NCBI RefSeq assembly: GCF_041320665.1
Contig: NZ_CP166730.1
Coordinates: forward strand, 1,178,001-1,242,000
From: Comamonas sp. GB3 AK4-5
GTDB taxonomy: Bacteria > Pseudomonadota > Gammaproteobacteria > Burkholderiales > Burkholderiaceae_C
DNA: 64,000 nt
Direction: 5' to 3'
Shown piece by piece: positions 1 to 8,051 of the stretch (positions within the stretch are counted from its first letter, which is position 1; each line of letters opens with the position of its first letter). Position numbers and translations under genes: made by a program. The notes below the pieces were generated by a model. The model worked only from the letters and a program-made list of their open reading frames with translations, made no database searches and was not told the origin of the DNA.

Positions 1-21
1 ACTGCCAAGGCTGCTGCTTAA
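1..21 (+). CDS. rpsP: 30S ribosomal protein S16, C-terminal end (partial)
   Basis: Only the last six codons and a TAA stop are in the window, reading T-A-K-A-A-A. The identity is inferred from context: rimM, trmD and rplS follow in the standard rpsP-rimM-trmD-rplS ribosomal operon, and S16 proteins of Burkholderiales commonly end in an Ala/Lys-rich tail. An intrinsic-terminator-like hairpin follows directly, so S16 may be made in excess over the two RNA-modification proteins downstream. Confidence 0.6.
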   Translation, partial: TAKAAA

Positions 22-38
22 TCAGCATCGCTCCTGAA

Positions 39-86
39 ACGGGTTCCGTCGGCCAGTCTGACGGAGCCCGTTTTTTTGTTTTTTCC
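39..86 (+). terminator. Terminator-like hairpin between rpsP and rimM
   Basis: A 12-bp stem (39-50 with 60-71, one G-T pair) with a 9-nt loop is followed by a run of T broken by one G. It lies 17 nt after the rpsP stop and 22 nt before rimM, so it is probably a partial terminator that lowers rimM-trmD expression relative to S16. Confidence 0.75.
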
Positions 87-107
87 CTTCACCTGTCAGC
101 CTACGCC

Positions 108-677
108 ATGAGCCAGATGCCCCAACTCGAAGTGACCACCTTGCCTGCCGATGCAGTAGAAGTCGGCCGCATTGCGGATGCCTGGGGCATCAAGGGCTGG
201 TTCAAGGTCATTGCCTACAGCAGCGATGCCGATGTGCTGTTCACTGCCAAGGACTGGTTTTTGCTGCCGGCCGAAAAAGGTGCCAAGCATTTCAGCAGCA
301 CCGTGTTGCTGCCCGTGAAGCAGGCGCGTACGCATTCGGACTCCATCGTTGCCACCTCGGCTGCCGTGACGGACCGCAATGGCGCCGAAATGCTGCGCGG
401 CGCGCGCATTTTTGTCTCGCGCGCGGCTTTCCCGCAGGCTGCAGAGGGTGAGTATTACTGGGTGGATTTGCTGGGGCTGGCGGTGGTCAACCGCGAAGGC
501 GTGGCCTTGGGCCAGGTCAAGGACTTGCTGGCCACCGGCCCGCAGACCACGTTGGTGCTGGGCTACGAGGAAGAGGGCAAGGAGCGCGAGCGCATGATTC
601 CCTTTGTCGATGCCTATGTGGACAAGGTGGATCTGGCGAGCAAGACCATCGTGGCGGACTGGCAGCTGGATTACTAA
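108..677 (+). CDS. rimM: 16S rRNA processing / 30S maturation protein RimM
   Basis: RimM binds S19 and the 16S rRNA head and assists late 30S assembly in the cytoplasm. The 189-residue product has the N-terminal RimM barrel (EVGRIADAWGIKGWFKV, about residues 18-34) and the C-terminal PRC barrel (from about EYYWVDLLGLAVVNREG to MIPFVDAYVDKVDL), and the length is typical. The ATG at 108 is the first in frame after the upstream hairpin and is taken as the start. The stop codon abuts repeat copy A1, which separates it from trmD, with which it is normally co-transcribed. Confidence 0.95.
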   Translation: MSQMPQLEVTTLPADAVEVGRIADAWGIKGWFKVIAYSSDADVLFTAKDWFLLPAEKGAKHFSSTVLLPVKQARTHSDSIVATSAAVTDRNGAEMLRGARIFVSRAAFPQAAEGEYYWVDLLGLAVVNREGVALGQVKDLLATGPQTTLVLGYEEEGKERERMIPFVDAYVDKVDLASKTIVADWQLDY

Positions 678-775
678 GGCACCCCCTGAGCCGCTTACGC
701 GGCTTCCCCCTCTCTCGCTGCGCGGGAGGGGGACGGCACCAGCGCGGCGGGGCGGCCCTTGCGCGGTGCCCTGGC
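678..775 (+). repeat. Repeat family A, copy A1 (three-hairpin element)
   Basis: It begins on the base after the rimM stop. Hairpin 1 is AGCCGC/GCGGCT, hairpin 2 pairs CCCCCTC with GAGGGGG, and hairpin 3 pairs GGCACC with GGTGCC around a GGCGGGGCGGCCCTT loop. In the other five full copies hairpin 3 is GACACC/GGTGTC, so A1 has changed both sides together. No T-run follows, so it is not a classical terminator. It fills most of the 163-nt rimM-trmD gap. Confidence 0.85.
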
Positions 776-840
776 ATGGTGTGTGTCGCTTTAGGACCTG
801 TGCTTGCTGCAAATTTCGGAGCTGCTGTTGCAGATGTGCC

Positions 841-1620
841 ATGCGTTTTGATGTGATTACCCTGTTCCCCGAGATGTTTGCCCCCTTTCTAGAGAGCGGG
901 GTGACGCGGCGGGCCTATGCGTCGGGGCAGGTGCAGGTGGTGCTGTGGAATCCGCGGGACTATGCCCAGGGCAATTACCGCCGCGTGGATGATCGCCCCT
1001 TTGGGGGTGGCCCCGGCATGGTGATGCTGGCCGAGCCGCTGCAGCATTGCCTGGATGCGATCCGTGCTGCTCGCGTGGTGGGCGATGCGCAAGAGGCTGC
1101 GCAGCCCGCGCCGGTGGTGTTGTTCTCGCCCATTGGTGCCACGCTCAAGCATGCGGCGGTGGCGGACTGGGCCGAGGGCCGGGGTGCGGTGCTGCTGTGC
1201 GGGCGCTACGAAGGCATTGACCAGCGCTTTATCGATACCCATGTCACCCACCAGATCAGCCTGGGTGACTTCGTACTTTCGGGCGGTGAGCTGGCGGCCA
1301 TGGTGCTGCTGGACAGCATTGCCAGGCTGCAGCCCGGTGTGCTGAACGACGAGGGCAGCTTTCAGCAGGACAGCTTCAACCCCGCGCTTGACGGCCTGTT
1401 GGACTGCCCGCACTACACCCGCCCCGAGCAATGGATGGGTCAGGATGTGCCGGCCGAGCTGCTCAGCGGCCACCACGCCCACATCGAGCGCTGGCGCCGC
1501 GACCAGCGTTTGCGCATTACGACGGCCTACCGGCCGGAGCTGATTGATCAGGCCCGCAGCCAGGGGCTGCTGAACGCCAAAGACGAGGCCTATTTGGCAA
1601 AAATCACGGCCAAGCTATAA
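841..1620 (+). CDS. trmD: tRNA (guanine-37-N1)-methyltransferase TrmD
   Basis: TrmD methylates G37 next to the anticodon of tRNAs reading CUN, CCN and CGG, using S-adenosylmethionine, and so prevents +1 frameshifting. The 259-residue product begins [13 protein letters not shown], the usual TrmD N-terminus. It carries the SPOUT trefoil-knot motifs [15 protein letters not shown] and [15 protein letters not shown], and ends in the helical domain with HYTRPEQW. The reading frame is open further upstream through repeat A1, but homology fixes the start at 841. A strong candidate promoter for rplS overlaps the last codons and stop. Confidence 0.96.
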   Translation: MRFDVITLFPEMFAPFLESGVTRRAYASGQVQVVLWNPRDYAQGNYRRVDDRPFGGGPGMVMLAEPLQHCLDAIRAARVVGDAQEAAQPAPVVLFSPIGATLKHAAVADWAEGRGAVLLCGRYEGIDQRFIDTHVTHQISLGDFVLSGGELAAMVLLDSIARLQPGVLNDEGSFQQDSFNPALDGLLDCPHYTRPEQWMGQDVPAELLSGHHAHIERWRRDQRLRITTAYRPELIDQARSQGLLNAKDEAYLAKITAKL

Positions 1621-1621
1621 T
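1594..1621 (+). promoter_or_regulatory. Candidate sigma-70 promoter for rplS inside the trmD 3' end
   Basis: TTGGCA (1594-1599), a 16-nt spacer and a perfect TATAAT (1616-1621) overlap the trmD stop. The predicted transcript would have a leader of about 105 nt before rplS, containing two perfect hairpins (1650-1671 and 1676-1692). This would uncouple L19 synthesis from rimM-trmD. Confidence 0.6.
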
Positions 1622-1732
1622 CCTTGGCTCTTTGATCCTCTATCCGGCCGCTGCATCGGTTTGAATGCAGCCCATGGTGCCATCCCGGCACCGGCCAATC
1701 CTGGCGCGGACACGATCAAGATGGATGAAACC

Positions 1733-2119
1733 ATGAACCTGATCCAGACCCTCGAGCAAGAGGAAATCGCCCGTCTGAACAAGACCATCCCCGCTTTTGC
1801 CCCCGGTGACACTGTCATCGTGAGCGTGAACGTGGTGGAAGGCTCGCGCAAGCGCGTGCAGGCTTACGAAGGTGTGGTGATTGCCAAGCGCAATCGCGGC
1901 CTGAACAGCGCTTTCATCGTGCGCAAGATCTCCAACGGCGAAGGCGTGGAGCGTACGTTCCAAACCTACTCTCCGCTGATTGCTGGCGTCGAAGTGAAGC
2001 GTCGCGGCGATGTGCGCCGCGCCAAGCTGTACTACCTGCGTGAGCGCAGCGGCAAGTCTGCTCGCATCAAGGAAAAGCTGCCCCAGCGCGTCAACAAGGC
2101 TGCTGTCGCAGCCGCGTAA
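1733..2119 (+). CDS. rplS: 50S ribosomal protein L19
   Basis: L19 sits at the 30S-50S interface. The 128-residue product has the family start [15 protein letters not shown] and the L19 core motifs [30 protein letters not shown] and RRAKLYYLR. An in-frame upstream extension exists (from 1661) but lacks homology, so the ATG at 1733 is chosen. It is the last gene of the rpsP operon. Its 3' end is part of a degenerate 41-bp tandem duplication (2099-2180), so the sequence encoding A-A-A-stop is repeated just after the real stop. Confidence 0.96.
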   Translation: MNLIQTLEQEEIARLNKTIPAFAPGDTVIVSVNVVEGSRKRVQAYEGVVIAKRNRGLNSAFIVRKISNGEGVERTFQTYSPLIAGVEVKRRGDVRRAKLYYLRERSGKSARIKEKLPQRVNKAAVAAA

Positions 2120-2180
2120 AAGCGTTTTTCGCGCTACAAGGTTGCAATCGCAGCCGCGTAAACGCGAGTTTGCATTACAG
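2099..2180 (+). repeat. Degenerate tandem duplication of the rplS 3' end
   Basis: Two units of about 41 bp (2099-2140 and 2141-2180) align along their length. They share CGCAGCCGCGTAAA and then a diverged GCG-TTT-CTACAAG versus GCGAGTTTGCATTACAG tail. The first unit contains the rplS stop codon and the second is non-coding. Confidence 0.6.
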
Positions 2181-2221
2181 GGCTGTTTCGGCAGCCTCGT
2201 GTGCGACCGGTGCTTTGCCGG

Positions 2222-2256
2222 AAAAGCCGCTACAGTCCGCTGTAGTGGCTTTTTTT
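2222..2256 (+). terminator. Rho-independent terminator after rplS
   Basis: A 14-nt arm (2222-2235) pairs through a TCCG tetraloop with 2240-2253, followed by a T-run ending at 2256. It ends the rpsP-rimM-trmD-rplS transcript and lies just before the Nudix gene. Confidence 0.85.
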
Positions 2257-2289
2257 ATGGCCGCAGCGCACCGCGCTTTCCCCGCAGCC

Positions 2290-3057
2290 ATGTCCGAATC
2301 TCCCCATTCCTCGACACCCACTTCTGTGCACATGCCTGCACCCACCGGTGCGCCGGCCCCGGCGGCGCACCGTCCTGGCCTGCCCTTGGCATTCGACCCG
2401 CGCCAGGCGCCGCTGCTGGGAGTGGATGATCACCTGCCTTCGGTGCCCTTGGCGCAGCAGACCGAGGCCGCGTTGCGTCAGCGTTTTGCCCGATCTCTCC
2501 AGTGGGAGCCGGAGCTGCGGCAGGAGCCACGCATGTCTGATCGACCGCCCATGCAGGCTGCCGTGCTGGTGCCGCTGGTGTTGCGTGACGAGCTGACCGT
2601 GCTGCTGACTGAGCGCACCATCCAGCTCTCCACCCACTCGGGGCAGGTGGCTTTCCCGGGCGGCAAGCGTGACCCGGAAGATGCAGACCTCACCGCCACG
2701 GCCTTGCGCGAGGCCCATGAGGAGGTGGGGTTGGACGCCACCTATGTGCGGGTGCTGGGCAGCTTGCCTATGTATGCCACGGGAACGGGCTTTCAGGTCA
2801 CGCCCGTGGTGGCGTTGGTGGACCCGGCCGCGCCGCTGCGGCCCAACCCCTATGAGGTGGCGGAGTTGTTCGAGGTGCCGCTGCGCTTTTTGCTCAACCC
2901 CGCCCACCACGAGCGCCACAGCTACGACTGGAACGGTGTGCAGCGCGAGTGGTTTGCCATGCCCTACCGCAACGGTGCGCGCGAGCATTACATCTGGGGT
3001 GCCACGGCCGGCATGCTGCGCAATTTCTACCGCTTCATGCAGGCACCGTTGGTGTGA
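2290..3057 (+). CDS. Nudix hydrolase, CoA pyrophosphatase (NudL-like)
   Basis: This family cleaves coenzyme A to 3',5'-ADP and 4'-phosphopantetheine. The CoA-Nudix signature reads LLTERTIQLSTHSGQVAFPGG and runs into a Nudix box with conserved G-x5-D and REAHEEVGL, a spacing shared with E. coli NudL. At 255 residues it is longer than the E. coli enzyme, because of a Pro/Ala-rich N-terminus. ATGs at 2257 and 2290 are both in frame; 2290 is preferred because 2257 lies directly on the terminator T-run. I see no strong ribosome-binding site for either. Confidence 0.88.
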   Translation: MSESPHSSTPTSVHMPAPTGAPAPAAHRPGLPLAFDPRQAPLLGVDDHLPSVPLAQQTEAALRQRFARSLQWEPELRQEPRMSDRPPMQAAVLVPLVLRDELTVLLTERTIQLSTHSGQVAFPGGKRDPEDADLTATALREAHEEVGLDATYVRVLGSLPMYATGTGFQVTPVVALVDPAAPLRPNPYEVAELFEVPLRFLLNPAHHERHSYDWNGVQREWFAMPYRNGAREHYIWGATAGMLRNFYRFMQAPLV

Positions 3058-3117
3058 AACCCCTCGTTGCACCTGCTACATGAACTGCGCTTTACCAGCT
3101 GCCGGTATTATGGCGGC

Positions 3118-4095
3118 ATGAGTTTTTTCGCCATCTTGCTTGCACTGCTACTGGAACAGGCGCGCCCGCTGACCCACAACAACCTGGCCTATGCCGGTAT
3201 GCGGGCCTGGGCCGTCTCGGTGCGGCGCAATTTTGATGCGGGCCAGGCGCACCACGGCTGGGTCGCTTGGGTCCTGGCTTCCGTGTTGCCAGCCTTGCTG
3301 GTGGCGGGCGTGTATTGGCTGCTGGATGTCTTCATAGGCTGGCCCGTGGCCATGCTGTGGAATGTGGCCGTGCTCTACACCACGCTGGGCTTTCGCCAGT
3401 TCAGCCACCATTTCACCCGCATCCGCGATGCGCTGGAAGCAGGCGACGAGCAGACCGCGCGCGAGACGCTGGCGGAATGGCAGCAGGTGGACGCCAGCGA
3501 GCTGCCGCGCAGCGAAATCGTGCGCCATGTGATCGAGTATTCCGTCATCAGCGCCCACCGCCATGTGTTTGGTGTGCTGTTGTGGTTTGTGGTGCTGGCC
3601 ATGCTGGGCCTGGGCCCGGCCGGCGCCGTGGTCTATCGCATGGCCGAGTACCTGTCGCGCTACTGGTCGCGCAAATCCATTGCGGGTGCCCCCCCTGTCA
3701 GCGAGCGGTTGCAGCGGGCTGCCCGTGCAGCCTGGCAGGCCATGGACTGGCTGCCGGCGCGGGTGACGGCCCTGGGCTTTGCGGTGGTGGGCAGCTTTGA
3801 AGAGGCCATAGACGGCTGGCGCTACTACGCCCAGCGCTTTCCGCATGACAACGATGGCGTGATCCTGGCCGCCACGGCTGGTGCCATCAATGTGCAGCTG
3901 GGTGGCGAGGCCTTGCGCCAGCGCGAAGACCTCACCGTGGGGCCCATGTACGACGACGAGGCAGATTCCAGCTCCACCCCTGGGCGTACGGCCGAGATCA
4001 GCCATTTGCGCAGCGTGGTGGGCTTGGTGTGGCGTTCTGTTGTGGTCTGGATGCTGCTCCTCGCCCTGCTCACCCTCGCCCGCCTGCTGGGCTGA
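3118..4095 (+). CDS. CobD/CbiB-family inner-membrane protein
   Basis: The 325-residue product has hydrophobic segments at the N-terminus (FFAILLALLLEQ), about residues 55-80, about 150-170, and at the extreme C-terminus (VVWMLLLALLTLARLL). The motif LLLEQARPLTHNN and a later soluble stretch match the CobD/CbiB-like proteins that many Burkholderiales carry outside any cobalamin cluster, a group related to AmpE. No cobalamin gene is nearby, so a role in adenosylcobinamide-phosphate synthesis is not supported by context. The function remains unknown. Confidence 0.75.
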   Translation: MSFFAILLALLLEQARPLTHNNLAYAGMRAWAVSVRRNFDAGQAHHGWVAWVLASVLPALLVAGVYWLLDVFIGWPVAMLWNVAVLYTTLGFRQFSHHFTRIRDALEAGDEQTARETLAEWQQVDASELPRSEIVRHVIEYSVISAHRHVFGVLLWFVVLAMLGLGPAGAVVYRMAEYLSRYWSRKSIAGAPPVSERLQRAARAAWQAMDWLPARVTALGFAVVGSFEEAIDGWRYYAQRFPHDNDGVILAATAGAINVQLGGEALRQREDLTVGPMYDDEADSSSTPGRTAEISHLRSVVGLVWRSVVVWMLLLALLTLARLLG

Positions 4096-4128
4096 TTTTT
4101 TACTGTTGGGGTGAGTGATTCGTTTGGA

Positions 4129-4232
4129 GGCGCCCATACGGCGCTTCATGCTTTGTTGCTCGCCCTGGTCGTACCAAAGTACTGCCTGCGGGCGAGACGC
4201 CGCGCCTGAAGCGCCGTCTGTGCGTTGTGGTG
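4129..4232 (+). repeat. Repeat family B, copy B1
   Basis: This roughly 104-bp element is about 90 percent identical to the reverse complement of 20793-20895 (copy B2). Its outer arms ACGGCGCTTCA and TGAAGCGCCGT pair perfectly; in B2 they read ACAGCGCTTCA and TGAAGCGCTGT, a compensatory G-C to A-T change. Confidence 0.8.
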
Positions 4233-4311
4233 TGTGGTTGATGGCCTGCTGCGCTGCGCAAGCCCGCTCCGGCTGAAAACTGCCGCTGAGCTGGCAGCCT
4301 TCGCTATTGCT

Positions 4312-4347
4312 CCTTCCCCTTTCGGGGGAAGGTGGGGATGGGGGCTA
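4312..4347 (+). repeat. Repeat family C, copy 1 (CCTTCCCC/GGGGAAGG hairpin)
   Basis: CCTTCCCC and GGGGGAAGG pair across a TTTC loop, followed by TGGGGATGGGGG. A close relative lies at 44213-44248 and looser relatives at 23373-23410 and 44266-44300. Confidence 0.6.
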
Positions 4348-4446
4348 CCCGCACACAAAGGCCGCAGCTATACAGCATGGGTGCTCATGAAAACAGAGCG
4401 ACCTATGCGCCCTGTATCTACGCTGCAGAGGGATTTGGCTTAAACC

Positions 4447-5433
4447 TCAACGCCAGGGCGACTGGCTCAGTTCTTCAAACAGCTCACCATAGATGCGGTA
4501 GCGGTTGGCATCTATGGCATGCGGGCTGCCTTCGTTATCCACCTCGGCCATCACGGCGCAGCCGGGCTCGTGCAAATGGGTGCAGTTGTAGAACTTGCAT
4601 TCCTGGGCACGCGCGCCGATGTCGGGCATGCAGCGCGGCAGGTCGGTGGGGGCGATGTGGTAGAGGCCGAATTCCTGAAAGCCGGGCGAGTCGATCAGCG
4701 CGGTGCTGCGCGCCTCGTCCATCCAGTACCAGGTGGTAGTGGTGGTGGTGTGCTTGCCGGAGTTCAGGGCCTGGGAGATCTCGTTTGTGGCCGCGCTGGC
4801 GCCAGGCACCAGCAGGTTGATCAAGGTGCTCTTGCCCGAGCCCGAGGGGCCCAGCACCAGGGTACGTTTGCCGGCGAACAGGTCCTCTAGCGCCTCGCGC
4901 TGCTCAGGGTCGTCGCTGGTCAGGTTCAGCGGAATCACCGGGTAGCGGTCGCTGCCGTCGGCGTTCTGGATGGCGCGGTAGGCGGACAGGCGCATCCAGG
5001 CATCAAAAAACGGTTCTTCCAGATCGCTTTTGTTCAGCGCAATGATGGGCTGGATGCGGGCATCCTCGGCGGCGATCAGGGCGCGTGCCAACTGGCTTTC
5101 GGAGAACACCGGTTCGGCAGCGATCAGGATCAGCACCTGGTCGATGTTGGCCGCAAACATCTTGGTGCGGATTTCGTCGCGACGGTACAGCAGATTGCGG
5201 CGCTCCAGCACCTTCTCGATCGTGCCTTCCTCACCCTGGCCAGGTGGTGGCGCCTGCCACAGCACGCGGTCGCCCACCACGGCCTGGCTTTTCTTGCCGC
5301 GCGGGTGGCAGATGCGGCGGCTGCCGTCATCGGTCTCGACCACGCAGTGGCGGCCATGGCTGCCCACGACCAGGCCTTCTTGTGCAGCGTTGCCGGCGGC
5401 GCCTGCAGCGGGAGCGGATCGGCGTTTGCTCAC
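4447..5433 (-). CDS. rsgA: Ribosome small-subunit-dependent GTPase RsgA
   Basis: RsgA is a circularly permuted GTPase that checks late 30S maturation and releases RbfA. The 328-residue product shows an N-terminal OB-fold region, G4 NKSD (134-137) before G1 GPSGSGKS (195-202), a Thr-rich G2 stretch (about 229-235) and G3 DSPG (248-251). The C-terminal zinc site is C279, C284, H286, C292. Its start overlaps the end of the pterin dehydratase gene by 4 nt (ATGA), so the two are translationally coupled in a minus-strand operon led by the M48 protease. Confidence 0.95.
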   Translation of the reverse strand: MSKRRSAPAAGAAGNAAQEGLVVGSHGRHCVVETDDGSRRICHPRGKKSQAVVGDRVLWQAPPPGQGEEGTIEKVLERRNLLYRRDEIRTKMFAANIDQVLILIAAEPVFSESQLARALIAAEDARIQPIIALNKSDLEEPFFDAWMRLSAYRAIQNADGSDRYPVIPLNLTSDDPEQREALEDLFAGKRTLVLGPSGSGKSTLINLLVPGASAATNEISQALNSGKHTTTTTTWYWMDEARSTALIDSPGFQEFGLYHIAPTDLPRCMPDIGARAQECKFYNCTHLHEPGCAVMAEVDNEGSPHAIDANRYRIYGELFEELSQSPWR

Positions 5434-5780
5434 AGGCAGCCCACCAGCGTGTCGGTGCGCTGGGCGCAGTCGAAGTCGGTCTCGGAGATGCCTGCGGCGT
5501 CATGCGTGTTCCAGCGCACGGTGCAGCGGCCGTAGTCCACCTGCAGGCTGGGGTGGTGGTCCTGTTGGTGGGCCACCCAGGCCAGGGCATTCACAAAGGC
5601 CATGGTCTGGAAGTAATTCGCGAAGTGGAAGGTTTTTTCCAGGGCCGTGCTGGCGCCTTCGCCATGGACTTCCCAGCCGGGGTGGCGCGCCAGGCGCTGT
5701 GCCACGGCGGCCGCGCTCAGGGCCTGGCGGAGGGGCAGGCGGGACCAGTCGATGGTGTGCAGCTGGGAGGGCGTGGTCAT
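5430..5780 (-). CDS. 4a-hydroxytetrahydrobiopterin dehydratase (PCD/DCoH)
   Basis: PCD dehydrates 4a-hydroxytetrahydrobiopterin formed by aromatic amino acid hydroxylases. The 116-residue product has the family core: HFANYFQTMAFVNALAWVAH, then DHHPSLQVDYGRCTVRWNTH with the His pair and the following acidic/aromatic positions, and ends in TDTLVG. No phenylalanine hydroxylase gene is adjacent. It overlaps both neighbours by 4 nt and lies between an M48 protease and rsgA. Confidence 0.92.
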   Translation of the reverse strand: MTTPSQLHTIDWSRLPLRQALSAAAVAQRLARHPGWEVHGEGASTALEKTFHFANYFQTMAFVNALAWVAHQQDHHPSLQVDYGRCTVRWNTHDAAGISETDFDCAQRTDTLVGCL

Positions 5781-7108
5781 GCTGGGGTTCCTGCGGGGGC
5801 GGTGGGTGTGGCAGGTGCCGGCATGCGGGCCAGGCGTTCCAGTGCCGGGGGATGGGAGTAATAGAACTTGGCAAACACCGGGTCGGGGGTGAGGGTGGAT
5901 GCGTTGTCCTCATATAGCTTGAGCAGGGCGCTGGCCAGTGCCGCGCCATCGGCCTGGGCCATGGCGTAGGCATCGGCCTGGAATTCATCGCGGCGCGAGC
6001 CCATGGCCACCAACGGCGAGACAAAGAAGCTGAACACCGGCAGCACCAGCATGAACAGCAGCAGTGCCACGGCGTTGTCGTCGCCCTGGGGCAGGCCCAT
6101 GGCCAGGCCCACGCTGGGCAGCACGCCCAGGCCGGTGTAGAACCAGGTCTGCTGTGACAGCCAGCCCAGCAGGGCAAAGCCGGCCAGGCTGAGGGCGAAC
6201 ATCAGCACCATGCGCTTGGTGATGTGGCGGTGCTTGAAATGGCCCAGCTCGTGGGCCAGCACGGCTTCGACTTCTGCGGGTTGCAGCTGCTTGAGCAAGG
6301 TGTCGTAGAACACCACGCGCTTGGACGAGCCAAAGCCGGTGAAATAGGCATTGGCATGGGCCGAGCGGCGGCTGCCATCCATGACGAACAAGCCCTTGGC
6401 GGCAAAGCCGCAGCGCTGCATCAAGGTGGTGACGCGGGTCTTCAATGCCTCATCGGCCAGGGGTTCGAATTTGTTGAAAAGAGGGGCGATAAAGCTGGGG
6501 AAGACCCACATCAGCAGCAGGTTGAAGCCCGTCCACAGGCCCCAGGCCCGCAGCCACCACAGGCTGCCGGTGGCCTGCATCAGCCACAGCACGGCGGCGG
6601 CCAGCGGCAGACCAATCGCAGCACCCAGCAGGGTGGACTTGCACAGGTCGGCCAGCCACAGGCGCGGCGTCATCTGGTTGAAGCCAAAGCGCTGCTCCAG
6701 CCCAAAGCTCTGGTAGTAGGACAGCGGCAGTTCCACCAGACCGGAAATCAGGGCGAATGTGGCCAGAACGGCCAGCTGTTGTGCAATGCCCGCTCCCATT
6801 TCCGAGAGCAGCAGCCGCTGCAGAAAATCCAGTCCACCCAGCAGCGTCCAGGCCAGCAGCATGGCAGTGGAAAGGCTCAGCTGCAGCAGGCCCAGCTTGG
6901 CCTTGGCCAGGGTGTAGTCGGCGGCTTTTTGGTGGGCTGCCAGACTGATGCGGCTGGCAAAAGGCGTGGGCACGGCAGCGCGGTGCACGGCCACATGGCG
7001 GACCTGGCGGCTGCTGAGCCAAAGCTTGAGCAGCAGCTGCAGCGCCAGGGCTGTGGCGAAGGCCAGCGTCAACAGCAGCGAGGGTGGAAAAGAGTCATTT
7101 GCGGGCAT
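5777..7108 (-). CDS. M48-family (Ste24-like) membrane metalloprotease
   Basis: The 443-residue integral membrane protein resembles CAAX prenyl protease 1/Ste24. It has several hydrophobic segments (about 10-30, 75-100, 110-130, 160-180, 190-210, 300-325, 345-370). The zinc site is HELGH (286-290), with the third-ligand motif [10 protein letters not shown] (E375). It is probably a quality-control protease of the inner membrane. The gene is the first of the minus-strand trio and is divergent from orn, with only 29 bp between the two start codons, so their promoters must overlap. Confidence 0.9.
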   Translation of the reverse strand: MPANDSFPPSLLLTLAFATALALQLLLKLWLSSRQVRHVAVHRAAVPTPFASRISLAAHQKAADYTLAKAKLGLLQLSLSTAMLLAWTLLGGLDFLQRLLLSEMGAGIAQQLAVLATFALISGLVELPLSYYQSFGLEQRFGFNQMTPRLWLADLCKSTLLGAAIGLPLAAAVLWLMQATGSLWWLRAWGLWTGFNLLLMWVFPSFIAPLFNKFEPLADEALKTRVTTLMQRCGFAAKGLFVMDGSRRSAHANAYFTGFGSSKRVVFYDTLLKQLQPAEVEAVLAHELGHFKHRHITKRMVLMFALSLAGFALLGWLSQQTWFYTGLGVLPSVGLAMGLPQGDDNAVALLLFMLVLPVFSFFVSPLVAMGSRRDEFQADAYAMAQADGAALASALLKLYEDNASTLTPDPVFAKFYYSHPPALERLARMPAPATPTAPAGTPA

Positions 7109-7137
7109 GTGCGGCGAGTGTAGGCGACAATTTGCAC

Positions 7138-7716
7138 ATGCCTGATGCCGCTTTGAATGAAACCCCTGTGCTGGCCAAGTCCGATCTGAACTTGGTCTGG
7201 CTGGACTGTGAAATGACAGGGCTGCAGCCCGAAACCGACCGCCTGATCGAGATCGCCGTGGTCATTACCAATGCCGATTTGTCGGTGCGTGTGGAAGGCC
7301 CTGTGTTTGCGATCCACCAAAGCGATGAGCTTCTCAACGGCATGGATGCCTGGAACAAGGGCACGCATGGGCGCAGCGGCCTGATCGACCGGGTCAAGGC
7401 GTCCACTATCAGCGAAGCCGATGCCGAAAAGCAGCTGATTGCCTTTCTGTCCAAATATGTGCCCAAGGGCAAGGTGCCCATGTGCGGCAACAGCATCGGT
7501 CAGGACCGCCGTTTTCTGGTGCGCTACATGCCCAAGCTGGAAGCCTATTTTCACTACCGCAATGTGGATGTCAGCACGCTCAAGGAGCTGGCCCGTCGCT
7601 GGAAACCCGGCGTGGTCAATGGCTTCAAGAAAGCCCAGCGCCACACCGCCCTGGCCGATGTGCTGGAGTCCATCGACGAGCTGGCGCATTACCGGGCGCA
7701 TTTCCTGGCGCTCTAA
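7138..7716 (+). CDS. orn: Oligoribonuclease Orn
   Basis: Orn is a DEDDh 3'-5' exonuclease that degrades dinucleotides and other nanoRNAs, including pGpG from c-di-GMP turnover. The 192-residue product begins with a short extension before [23 protein letters not shown] (exonuclease motif I, D-x-E, split here only by normal residues). [15 protein letters not shown] is motif II and [14 protein letters not shown] holds the H-x4-D of motif III. The ATG at 7138 gives the usual length. It is divergent from the M48 gene. Confidence 0.95.
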   Translation: MPDAALNETPVLAKSDLNLVWLDCEMTGLQPETDRLIEIAVVITNADLSVRVEGPVFAIHQSDELLNGMDAWNKGTHGRSGLIDRVKASTISEADAEKQLIAFLSKYVPKGKVPMCGNSIGQDRRFLVRYMPKLEAYFHYRNVDVSTLKELARRWKPGVVNGFKKAQRHTALADVLESIDELAHYRAHFLAL

Positions 7717-8051
7717 ACCTGTTCTTGTGGTGCCCTAGGCGTGTGGCGCCGGTCACCTCCTGGTTGCTGTCAGGGGTTTACGTAAAAACCCGAAGTGTGT
7801 GATAATTGCGCTCTTGCCTTAGTACAAGCGCCGCAGAGCAGCGGCCGGGCAAATAGCGCATCTCCCCTCACACACCGGGCCCCATTTTGGCGGGCATGGC
7901 TTGCAAACTGCACAGCCTGCCGCCGCGAAGCACGCCCTCCAGGCTCAGCAGAGCTGAAGCGTTTGACGGTTGATGTTTTTATGACCGTCAAGCAGCCCCG
8001 CAACCCGTGCACCAATTCGCACGTTGTGGCGCTGTACGCATGAGAAAAACC
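7717..8051 (+). other. Intergenic region holding the promoter and long leader of the DEAD-box gene
   Basis: This 335-bp stretch has no credible ORF. It contains a good sigma-70 promoter (7777-7806), then about 235 nt of leader in which GACGGT (7959-7964) and ACCGTC (7983-7988) form a hairpin upstream of the start codon. Long structured leaders are typical of cold-regulated RNA-helicase and csp mRNAs. Confidence 0.6.
7777..7806 (+). promoter_or_regulatory. Candidate sigma-70 promoter of the DEAD-box helicase gene
   Basis: TTTACG (7777-7782), an 18-nt spacer and GATAAT (7801-7806). No closer promoter of comparable quality is visible before the start at 8052. Confidence 0.55.

Larger units (their letters stand above)
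4096..4446. other. Gene-free gap between convergent genes, filled with repeats B1 and C
   Basis: The CobD-like gene and rsgA converge on this 351-bp gap. It holds repeat B1 (4129-4232) and a C-type GC-rich hairpin (4312-4347). No ORF with coding character and no clear T-tract terminator was seen. Confidence 0.7.
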
